From the NCBI RefSeq assembly GCF_034927245.1, contig NZ_JAYFQK010000051.1, positions 1-64,000 on the forward strand: DNA of 64,000 nt, given 5' to 3'. The notes beneath the pieces were generated by a model, which had not been told where the DNA came from, did not search any database, and was given only the letters and a program-made list of their open reading frames with translations. The stretch comes from Desulfitobacterium_A sp034927245. GTDB lineage: Bacteria; Bacillota; Desulfitobacteriia; Desulfitobacteriales; Desulfitobacteriaceae. The position numbers and the translations under genes were made by a program. Positions 31,741 through 38,974 of this stretch are shown here, piece after piece (the stretch's first letter is position 1; the number at the start of each line of letters is the position of its first letter).

Positions 31741-33420
31741 TCAATCTATAACTTGAACCTTGCCGGCGGCTCCGTCCACGCGAACATGTTGACCATTATG
31801 CAAGATTTTTGTTCCATTAATTGTTCCGACTACCGAAGGAAGTCTGTATTCACGGGAAACAATCGCCGCATGGGATAACATCCCACCTGAATCAGTAACT
31901 AAGGCCGCCACATAGGGAAAGAGTACCGTCCAAGTCGGAGTAGTTAACGGACAAACTAGGACCTCCCCTTCTTGAACTAAATGGAACTCCTCAGCCGTAT
32001 GAATAATTCGCACGGGTCCTTCGGCAACTCCTGGAGAACCTGGGGTACCAAACAACTCTCCCTCAGGGGACAGCTCTTGCGCTCCCTGCGGCGCTTCAAG
32101 AAGGGAAGCTTGTTTCATCAAAATCTTCCCCATCTCTGCAACAATAGGAGGAAATACACTCCAAGGGGGTTCGGCTGGCATTTTCCCAATGGTTCGTGGA
32201 GGCACTAACGAGAAGTTGTTGGTGTGTTCTGTCTTTCTCTCAGCCACCAATCCTTTTAAGCTGGAAAGGTTATATTTTCCTCTTAGGACTGAAAGTAATT
32301 CTTCCCGGTATAGGAATAGAGTGTCCTCAGGACAATCAAGAATACCTTCTTGAACGAGTCTTCTGCCGGCCTCAATTGCATCATAACGCGTATGACTAAG
32401 AGGAACGTTCATTAACAAGTAGTCATGGATTTCGGATAAAGGCTGAGCTTGCTCTGCTAATTCTAGCCAGACGTCGAACTCTTCCCGCTCCTCTCCCGTT
32501 AAAGTGCTGCGGAGTTCATTGATTCGCTGAAGCCGGTATGCTTGAAAATCAGAGTCTTCGGTCAGGCAGTCATCAGACTCCATTAATCCCTTAATAATCC
32601 CAAGCACCATTTCTGGCATTTCTCTCCACGTAGGATCGAATTCAAAACTATCCGCAGGCCGATCACCTTCAGAATCTAAGAATTGATCGAGCTCTTTCTT
32701 AAACCAAGTATTAGATAGCCTTATGAGTGCTTTTTCACTAGGTAAGGACAAAATATCGCTAACCTCTGGATCTGCGGCAGCACGCCGTGCCAAGGTTAAG
32801 AGATGATTCGTCGCCTTAAATACTGCAGGATCATTAATCTGAATCAACTCATAGGCTTCAAATTCCGTTAAATTAAGAAGTTTTTTACAGACCTCCACCC
32901 AACGCTCACGAAAATACATACCGATCGCGACAATTTTACAATGAGGATTCCAAGCCCAGCATAAAAAGTCATAGCATTGATCAAGGTGATGGGCCAGTTC
33001 TTCCAAACTTGCGTTTACCCGATCAAAACTTCGGATCGGTTCGAGTCGCCTCTGAGCCTCCGGCTCCCATACATCCCTCCATGCATGGACATGATTCTCA
33101 AACCCTTTTTCCTTAAGAAACTTTTCCAAACCCAAGACCCGGCTTCGGAGCTTCGGGTTAATCCGCCACAAATTAAAGAGGAATGGAAACCGCTCCATAA
33201 TCGGCGGAGTATCTCCCCCAATGGGTTCAAAACTTTGAAAGACATATCCATGAAGAACAAGATAGGCATATTTAACTGAAAGCATAGACCATTCCTCAAA
33301 AGCACGGGCTGAACCGACTTCAACAGGAATGAGTCCATAAGAGACAAAAAGTGGGTGTACCGGTCTCGGCCAATGAATATTATCTCGCATCCAAAACCCT
33401 TCAGCTTCCCAAAGAGACAT
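31741..33420 (-). CDS. PEP-utilising half (central and swivelling His domains) of a split PEP-synthase-like enzyme
   Basis: 559 residues. The first 450 or so are helical and correspond to the central, substrate-binding part of rifampicin-phosphotransferase-like proteins. The last 90 are the PEP-utilising mobile domain with the phosphoryl-carrier His 517 in GGMLSHAAIVSREYRLPSVVGT. GGGGGAGG precedes the ATG. With the 303-residue neighbour it adds to about 860 residues, the length of intact rifampicin phosphotransferases. The true phosphate acceptor (pyruvate, a rifamycin-type antibiotic or another small molecule) cannot be told. Confidence 0.83.
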   Translation of the reverse strand: MSLWEAEGFWMRDNIHWPRPVHPLFVSYGLIPVEVGSARAFEEWSMLSVKYAYLVLHGYVFQSFEPIGGDTPPIMERFPFLFNLWRINPKLRSRVLGLEKFLKEKGFENHVHAWRDVWEPEAQRRLEPIRSFDRVNASLEELAHHLDQCYDFLCWAWNPHCKIVAIGMYFRERWVEVCKKLLNLTEFEAYELIQINDPAVFKATNHLLTLARRAAADPEVSDILSLPSEKALIRLSNTWFKKELDQFLDSEGDRPADSFEFDPTWREMPEMVLGIIKGLMESDDCLTEDSDFQAYRLQRINELRSTLTGEEREEFDVWLELAEQAQPLSEIHDYLLMNVPLSHTRYDAIEAGRRLVQEGILDCPEDTLFLYREELLSVLRGKYNLSSLKGLVAERKTEHTNNFSLVPPRTIGKMPAEPPWSVFPPIVAEMGKILMKQASLLEAPQGAQELSPEGELFGTPGSPGVAEGPVRIIHTAEEFHLVQEGEVLVCPLTTPTWTVLFPYVAALVTDSGGMLSHAAIVSREYRLPSVVGTINGTKILHNGQHVRVDGAAGKVQVID

Positions 33421-33451
33421 ACTTTCTACCTCCCCCAGCTTTTTAGATGTT

Positions 33452-34048
33452 TTACTGTTTAATTAACGCACCTGATAAGTAGGTGTTAACTGCGGATAGA
33501 AGAGTAGATAAGAGATCATTTTGTTTGCCATAATAGTACCATCTCACCATGTGAACCATATATAACCCATCAATATCGTGAGCAAGATCCTGTGGACTTC
33601 TTTCTCTCGTTATAACTCCCTCGATCTGACCACGTTCGAAAGCTTCGGTTATCATCCTTCGGAAGAGATTCCCGTTCGGATGTTCCGGCGTTAGTCCATG
33701 CTTCATCTTTTCTATTACGGCGATCATGAAGAGTTCCGGTCTTTTTATGGTCCACTCGACGGCACTAGTAATAATTGCCTGAATTTGATTAACTGTTCCT
33801 GGAGTTGCTTCAAAAAAATCATCAACTTTTACAGACGTTAATTCATCTGTCTCGTAAAGTAACTCAAGTGCTAAATCTTCTTTTGTCCGAAAATAATTAT
33901 AGAAGGTTATCCTTGCTACCCCGGCTTTTCCGGCAATTTCCTCGATTGTTGTTTCTGAAAATCCTTTAGTCCTGAAAAGCTCTTCACCGGCTCTTATGAG
34001 GGCTAATTTAACTTCTGCTTTTTGTTTTTCTCTTAATTTCATTCCCAT
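33452..34048 (-). CDS. TetR family regulator of the split PEP-synthase-like genes
   Basis: The N-terminal TetR helix-turn-helix is typical: GEELFRTKGFSETTIEEIAGKAGVARITFYNYFRTKEDLA. The ligand domain is Met- and aromatic-rich near its end (YMVHMVRWYYYGKQ). GAGGTG precedes the ATG. It is the first gene, 31 bp before the 559-residue gene, so all three probably form one operon. A 33-bp palindrome upstream is the likely operator. Confidence 0.87.
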   Translation of the reverse strand: MGMKLREKQKAEVKLALIRAGEELFRTKGFSETTIEEIAGKAGVARITFYNYFRTKEDLALELLYETDELTSVKVDDFFEATPGTVNQIQAIITSAVEWTIKRPELFMIAVIEKMKHGLTPEHPNGNLFRRMITEAFERGQIEGVITRERSPQDLAHDIDGLYMVHMVRWYYYGKQNDLLSTLLSAVNTYLSGALIKQ

Positions 34049-34098
34049 CTTTCACCTCGAATTGTTAGATATAATTCCCGGTAAGAATAGTGTACTCA

Positions 34099-34131
34099 AT
34101 TCATTTAATATACTCTGTATATAAAATGAAT
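34099..34131. promoter_or_regulatory. Probable TetR operator
   Basis: ATTCATTTAATATA (34099-34112) and TATATAAAATGAAT (34118-34131) are inverted copies with one mismatch around CTCTG. They lie 50 bp upstream of the TetR start. Size and position fit a TetR dimer site. Confidence 0.55.
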
Positions 34132-34163
34132 ATAGTTTATTATGTCTCTAAAAAGATTCTACG

Positions 34164-34361
34164 TCAAGATAAATATCGTTTAATTAAGGCAAAAAATGGT
34201 GGTTTCAAAGTGAGCTTTCTACCGAAACATTCTTGACAATCCGCTATTATCAGCTTCCAATTGCTAGTCATATCATAATACCCATCTTCTGGCTTAAAAC
34301 TTGATTCCTTGCTTAAGTGCGCCAAAGAGCCATTTTTATTCGTATTCGAAAATGCAGCTAT
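34164..34361 (-). other. Possible gene remnant without a good start
   Basis: A 65-codon open frame with coding-like composition (SSFKPEDGYYDMTSNWKLIIA, CQECFGRKLTLKPPFFALIKRYLS) lacks a ribosome site and any ATG near its beginning. It may be the 3' end of a decayed gene. I recognise no family. Confidence 0.25.
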
Positions 34362-34370
34362 TTACAAAAT

Positions 34371-34412
34371 AAGGGTATTGGAACTTAAATCAAATTAAGT
34401 TCCAATACCCTT
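34371..34412 (-). terminator. Terminator of the 810-residue PEP-synthase-like gene
   Basis: AAGGGTATTGGAACTTAA pairs perfectly with TTAAGTTCCAATACCCTT, and on the minus strand ATTTTG follows. The stem resembles the hairpins at 37830-37877 and 38869-38908. Confidence 0.8.
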
Positions 34413-34441
34413 ACAACAAATCGGCATAATCAATAAAGAGC

Positions 34442-36874
34442 TTATTCTCGTCCTGTAACACTCTCTAAAATCGTAACTTCACCTTCTCCGCCATCGACAT
34501 ACACTCGATCACCCGTATGTAAATACATCGTCGCATTACCACAACCCACAACGGCTGGAATGCCCAACTCACGAGCAATTACAGCTGCATGTGAGAGTGG
34601 CGCTCCCACATCAGTGATTACTGCTGCTGCACGAGGAAAGAGGGGAGTCCAAGCAATGTCCGTTTGGGAAGTAAGTAAAATCTCGCCCTTTTCCAGCTGT
34701 TTCCCTTCCTCTATGCTTTTGAGATAGCGAACTACACCTTCAATTCGCCCCGCAGATCCAGCAGAACCTTTTATAACATTTCGCTTGGAATCATTTGTGG
34801 CAGCATATGCGGATATTTGTGTAGAATGTCTTGAATCATAAATATCATTACGCCGGTTAGGATCTGCAGCCCATTGAAACGGATCGAAATAGCCGCATAT
34901 TATCGATGGATAGGGAGGCAATGCCCTATACTTTCGATCGGCTTCTTTTCGATCGGGTATAAACTTCAACGCCTCTTCTTTACCTGAAAGTATATCTAAC
35001 ATCTCATTGAGAGTTAAAAAAAAGATATTTTCTCCGATACCTATTAATTGCCCGGCGCGGAGAGCAAACGTGCGCGCTACCCATCGATCCCGAACGTATT
35101 CAGAACGAATCGCTTCACGGTTGCGAGCTGTTTGAGCAACTTTTTTAATACGACGACGTATGCTGAGTGCTTTCTTTCGATTGCTCTTTTCCAAACGATT
35201 CCAAGCCGCATCACACTCAGTACGTTTATTGAGTAATAATTCTTCTACATCTATTGGTGATTTTTCAAATTGGGCTGATAGCTTGCCGATCCATTCTGAA
35301 TCCTCGATCGGTCGAGGAATTGATAGCTCAAACTCATTGGGTCCGCGATGTCCGTAAATCGCCATATATTCAGCGTAGCTCATCTCACCCTTTGCTAACT
35401 TAGAAATACCCAGTACCGGTCCAAGACTTGCTAACAGATTTGAACCTTTTTTAACATCAAAATCTGTACTCAGGCCAGAAATAAGTGTATCCGCGTCATC
35501 TGTTCCTACTAATTTAGTCAACTCGTTGCGTAACTTCATGGTATCCCCTGATTGAGCAACACTGCCCATGACATACCATACCGTATTCTGGAGGTGCGGA
35601 AATATCTCATTTCCCCACATTAGAAATAATTGTTCCTTACTGTCACAGGCAAGGATCTTTTCTTGCATACTCTTACACCAGTGTGGGTTGGTTTCTAAAA
35701 AATGGTGAACTTTTCGAAGAGCCATCGTCTCTTTAATAATATTATTGATTAAATTAAGAATAAAAGAGATTGTCGCTCTCTTGGAAACTTGGATAACCGG
35801 TATCTCCATGTTTTCAGGAATCTGGGTATATAATATTCCTTCGAAAAAACGTAATATGTCTTTTTTGCTCATCCTTAAACTGTGTAAAACTGAGGCATAG
35901 ATACTTAAATTGAGATAAATCCTTCCGCCAATATTTCCGGACGATTGGTATCCGGGAAGCAATTTCCAGGTTGACTCGTATATGTTCCTTTGAACAGTCC
36001 ATGTGAGCGGTGTCATCACTTCAGGAATCGCTTCACCGAAATTTACGTTTGACCACAAGTAACAACCATTCTTACTGTCATTCCACTCTCCCGTTGCAGG
36101 ATTGTGCCCTTTCAACGTTGTTATCGGACGAGACTGCAGCACATATACTTTATTTCCAGCAATCGCCCATTCTATGTCCTGCGGATAGCCAAATTCTTTT
36201 TCCAGCTGACTGCCTAATTTAGTCAGTTCACTAATATATGGATTCAACTCACTCGGACCATCGTAACTATCTTTACTCCCCATTTTTGTTGCTGGTTTTA
36301 AAGTAAACGTGTATGGAGTCGTTTTTCCAGAAACAAGTTCTTCACCTAAACCAAAAACAAAGTTGCCTAACATTTCATTCCAGTTGCCCGTAACAGGATT
36401 TGCGGTAAATAGGACTCCTGAAATATCTGCCTGTATCATCTGTTGAACAACCACAGCCATTTCCTGGCTTGCGTTTATCCCTTTTACCTCACTATAAGCC
36501 CGTACCTCCTTACTATGCCGCGAAAGGCGTACAGCACGAATAGCTTCCCAGACTTCATCATCCGTATGTACATTTAGCATTGTGTCAAATTGTCCGGCAA
36601 AAGAAGCTTGAGCCGAATCTTCGGCTAATCCCGATGACCGGATAGCAAAGGAAATGCCAATGCTATCTTTCCGTATTTTGTTTAGGGCTGCCTGCGCTTG
36701 TACCTGAGCCTCCGAAATTAGCTGGTCATTTTTAAACGCTGAGGGCATAATTACAAAACCATTTAGTACTGGATAACCGCTCTGATAGAGCTTCGTTAAC
36801 GAACCCCCTTTTCCCCCTGCTAAAACTAATTGCTCCGCTTTCAATTCGCTGAAAAAGTAAACACTTTGTTCCAT
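34442..36874 (-). CDS. PEP synthase / rifampicin-phosphotransferase-like enzyme
   Basis: 810 residues in one chain. An N-terminal ATP-grasp PEP/pyruvate-binding domain (LVLAGGKGGSLTKLYQSGYPVLNGFVI, FAIRSSGLAEDSAQASFAGQFDTML, DISGVLFTANPVTGNWNEM, QDIEWAIAGNKVYVLQSRPITTL) is followed by a central helical domain of about 450 residues. The mobile domain at the end carries the phospho-His 762 in GAPLSHAAVIARELGIPAVVGC. It has no C-terminal PEP-binding TIM barrel, unlike true PpsA or PPDK, so it fits the antibiotic/small-molecule phosphotransferase type. It is a single gene followed by a terminator; a TetR gene lies 108 bp upstream on the same strand. Confidence 0.87.
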   Translation of the reverse strand: MEQSVYFFSELKAEQLVLAGGKGGSLTKLYQSGYPVLNGFVIMPSAFKNDQLISEAQVQAQAALNKIRKDSIGISFAIRSSGLAEDSAQASFAGQFDTMLNVHTDDEVWEAIRAVRLSRHSKEVRAYSEVKGINASQEMAVVVQQMIQADISGVLFTANPVTGNWNEMLGNFVFGLGEELVSGKTTPYTFTLKPATKMGSKDSYDGPSELNPYISELTKLGSQLEKEFGYPQDIEWAIAGNKVYVLQSRPITTLKGHNPATGEWNDSKNGCYLWSNVNFGEAIPEVMTPLTWTVQRNIYESTWKLLPGYQSSGNIGGRIYLNLSIYASVLHSLRMSKKDILRFFEGILYTQIPENMEIPVIQVSKRATISFILNLINNIIKETMALRKVHHFLETNPHWCKSMQEKILACDSKEQLFLMWGNEIFPHLQNTVWYVMGSVAQSGDTMKLRNELTKLVGTDDADTLISGLSTDFDVKKGSNLLASLGPVLGISKLAKGEMSYAEYMAIYGHRGPNEFELSIPRPIEDSEWIGKLSAQFEKSPIDVEELLLNKRTECDAAWNRLEKSNRKKALSIRRRIKKVAQTARNREAIRSEYVRDRWVARTFALRAGQLIGIGENIFFLTLNEMLDILSGKEEALKFIPDRKEADRKYRALPPYPSIICGYFDPFQWAADPNRRNDIYDSRHSTQISAYAATNDSKRNVIKGSAGSAGRIEGVVRYLKSIEEGKQLEKGEILLTSQTDIAWTPLFPRAAAVITDVGAPLSHAAVIARELGIPAVVGCGNATMYLHTGDRVYVDGGEGEVTILESVTGRE

Positions 36875-36982
36875 AGTTCCCCACCTCTCTTCGAATATCT
36901 CCTAATTCCTCTATACCAGAGGTTGAATGTGGCCAGATTAGGCCAGATTAGTCCACATTATCACTATTACTGAAAAAAACTC

Positions 36983-37609
36983 CTACTGGTTTTTGTATAC
37001 TTCATTTCTCTGTATTAAGTCTTGTATGGTCAATTTTAAAACCCACTCTAATGCATCTGCAGTATCTTCAGCACCTAAGTCAAATCGTTGCCGAAGTGTG
37101 ACCCAAGTCAGTGAGCTGTGAAGATGAGCAATAATTGCTGCCGCCTGTTTTGCTGCTTCTGCAGGCAAAAAAGGGGCATTTTTCTTAACCATATCTAAGT
37201 ATTTCTGATCGCGTTTGCGCCTGCTCTGGGGTTGAATGTTGTTGGTTGCCAATACCATAGTAAAAGCCTGTAGAATAGTAGAGCTTCTCTCGAATACTTC
37301 TCCTGTCTTTTTGATAACTTCAGATAACTCATCAAATGCGAAGGATTTCAAAGAAAAATCCTGTTCCAAAACTTCAGTCGCAAATTCATAAAGGCCATTC
37401 AAAAGCGATTCTCGTGTTGGGAAATGACGATAGACTGTACCATAAGAAATTCCGGCACGTTCTGCCACATCTTTTATACTGAAGGTTAATATATATCCTT
37501 CGCTAATTAACTCGGCAACTGCATGCATAATTTTTTCCCGAGTAATCTTTAACTGCTGTGAGCGCAAAGGACTATTGTAAGAGCGCCGGATTGAGTTATC
37601 TTCAATCAT
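36983..37609 (-). CDS. TetR family transcriptional regulator
   Basis: The TetR DNA-binding helix set is complete (KIMHAVAELISEGYILTFSIKDVAERAGISYGTVYRHFPTRESLLNGLY). It lies upstream of the 810-residue PEP-synthase-like gene on the same strand. The 108-bp gap holds GTGGCCAGATTAGGCCAGATTAGTCCAC (about 36930-36957), a dyad with internal direct repeats that may be its operator. Likely controls that enzyme in response to a small molecule. Confidence 0.87.
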   Translation of the reverse strand: MIEDNSIRRSYNSPLRSQQLKITREKIMHAVAELISEGYILTFSIKDVAERAGISYGTVYRHFPTRESLLNGLYEFATEVLEQDFSLKSFAFDELSEVIKKTGEVFERSSTILQAFTMVLATNNIQPQSRRKRDQKYLDMVKKNAPFLPAEAAKQAAAIIAHLHSSLTWVTLRQRFDLGAEDTADALEWVLKLTIQDLIQRNEVYKNQ

Positions 37610-37829
37610 ATGTATGACCCCTCCTCAATTCAATAGTGATGTCCTCTATTTAATTATCTCATACTATTATTAAATACAAAAGGATAATTTCTTCCTAAAC
37701 AAAAATCCCCTCAGACATTCATCCAAGGGAACATGAATTAACCATTAAATGGAGAGAAAATACCAGAAGTACATGCATCAGGAACATCTGTAATATTGAA
37801 CCTCATACTTTAATTTCACACAAAAAAAT

Positions 37830-37877
37830 AAGGGTATTAGCACTTAACATCAAAACGAATTTTAGTGCTAATACCTT
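37830..37877 (-). terminator. Terminator of the ArsR/DUF2087 gene
   Basis: AAGGGTATTAGCACTTAA pairs with TTTTAGTGCTAATACCTT, and on the minus strand ATTTTTTTG follows. It sits eight bases after the stop codon. Confidence 0.8.
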
Positions 37878-37884
37878 CTATTTC

Positions 37885-38496
37885 TTAATCCCCGCTTCCC
37901 CATAATTCCGGAGGGTTCATTTCATAGATCCCATTGTCCCGATACATATAGTGGTTGATAATGAACTCGCGCCGAATGGTGGCGTAATCAGGATGAAAGG
38001 TTTTGATATGCTCATTAATCTCTTTTTCCGAATACTTTCGTCCAACCACGAATCCCTCTAACATCTTTTCCAAAACAAATCTTTTTTTCTTTCGTTGAAC
38101 AGGAATCTGTTTCAATATACCATCTGGTGTGAAAAAATTCCTGAGAACGGCCTCTCGTTCCTTTTCTTGCTTAGTATCCAAAATTTCCGACCCCCATTCT
38201 TCTCCGCTGAGTGTATTTTTGACCGATTGAAAAATGACATTTACCGTGGCCTGAGCATCGCGTTGTAATGTCAACTCCTCTAAATAAAAATAAATCGTAT
38301 TCTTCTCCCGTCTCGTTTTCACAAGGCCTGCATTACGAAGTCTTGCCATATGGTAAGTAATCGTTGGGGGAGTTAATCCGAGATGCTCTGCAAGGTACTG
38401 ACCATGCTGAGGCCCTTTCGCCAAAATAGCCAGAATGCGGATACGTGTAGGATCAGCTAGTGCCTTATGAAAACTAACAATTCGATTTAATTGCAA
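37885..38496 (-). CDS. ArsR-type regulator with DUF2087 domain
   Basis: The N-terminal winged helix is ArsR-like (FHKALADPTRIRILAILAKGPQHGQYLAEHLGLTPPTITYHMARLRNAGLVKTRREKNTIYFYL). The C-terminal 90 residues form a DUF2087 domain (VLRNFFTPDGILKQIPVQRKKKRFVLEKML, YSEKEINEHIKTFHPDYATIRREFIINHYMYRDNGIYEM). I start at the TTG at 38496, with AGGAGGGG five bases upstream; the longer frame begins 27 codons earlier without support. A perfect palindrome lies about 85 bp upstream. Its target beyond itself is unknown. Confidence 0.87.
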   Translation of the reverse strand: MQLNRIVSFHKALADPTRIRILAILAKGPQHGQYLAEHLGLTPPTITYHMARLRNAGLVKTRREKNTIYFYLEELTLQRDAQATVNVIFQSVKNTLSGEEWGSEILDTKQEKEREAVLRNFFTPDGILKQIPVQRKKKRFVLEKMLEGFVVGRKYSEKEINEHIKTFHPDYATIRREFIINHYMYRDNGIYEMNPPELWGSGD

Positions 38497-38581
38497 TCGT
38501 TCCCCTCCTCTAATTAGTCCTTGGGAATATGCTATACATAGGGTTAGTCGTGAAAAAAGTAAATAATCTAGTTTCACAAAT

Positions 38582-38609
38582 ATCTAATTAGAGTATAGTC
38601 TAATTAGAT
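38582..38609. promoter_or_regulatory. Perfect palindrome, probable ArsR operator
   Basis: ATCTAATTAGA (38582-38592) and TCTAATTAGAT (38599-38609) are exact inverted copies around six bases. Another CTAATTAG sits close to the ribosome site of the ArsR gene (about 38509-38516). Autoregulation is likely. Confidence 0.6.
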
Positions 38610-38670
38610 TTGTTGTCAAGTCTCAGTAAAATAAATATTGTGAACTACTTAAATCCGCATTGCGCTCATT

Positions 38671-38838
38671 TTATTTAGTGCTAATTTTGTACTTCTTCAA
38701 AAATACAAAGTTACATATAAGTGAAATGATAAACATTAAAACAAATATATATCCGATTGGTATTAGTGCGAATGGCTCAACCAATGTCCCATCCGGCAAA
38801 ACTTTTGCACCTATAGCTTCTCCTTCTTTACTTTTGAG
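38671..38838 (-). pseudogene. 5'-truncated DUF3955-like small membrane protein
   Basis: An in-frame stretch reads LKSKEGEAIGAKVLPDGTLVEPFALIPIGYIFVLMFIISL and ends KKYKISTK. The PDGTLVEPF-LIPIGY segment is what I recall of DUF3955-type small membrane proteins, whose first helix should precede it. Here a TAG (38839-38841) lies immediately upstream in frame and no start codon is present. It is most likely a truncated relic. Confidence 0.5.
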
Positions 38839-38868
38839 CTATCCATAATACAAGAAACCAATAAAAAA

Positions 38869-38908
38869 GAGGGCATTATCTCTTAAACTACTAAGAAATA
38901 ATACCCTC
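38869..38908 (-). terminator. Terminator of ppdK
   Basis: GAGGGCATTATCTCTTA pairs, with two mismatches, with TAAGAAATAATACCCTC. On the minus strand TTTTTTATTGG follows, about 65 bp after the ppdK stop. Confidence 0.75.
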
Positions 38909-38974
38909 GCTTTATTTTTACTTAATCTCTCAAGTCCTTGGTATATAAGGCCTTTCGAGCTATATAAGCACTAA

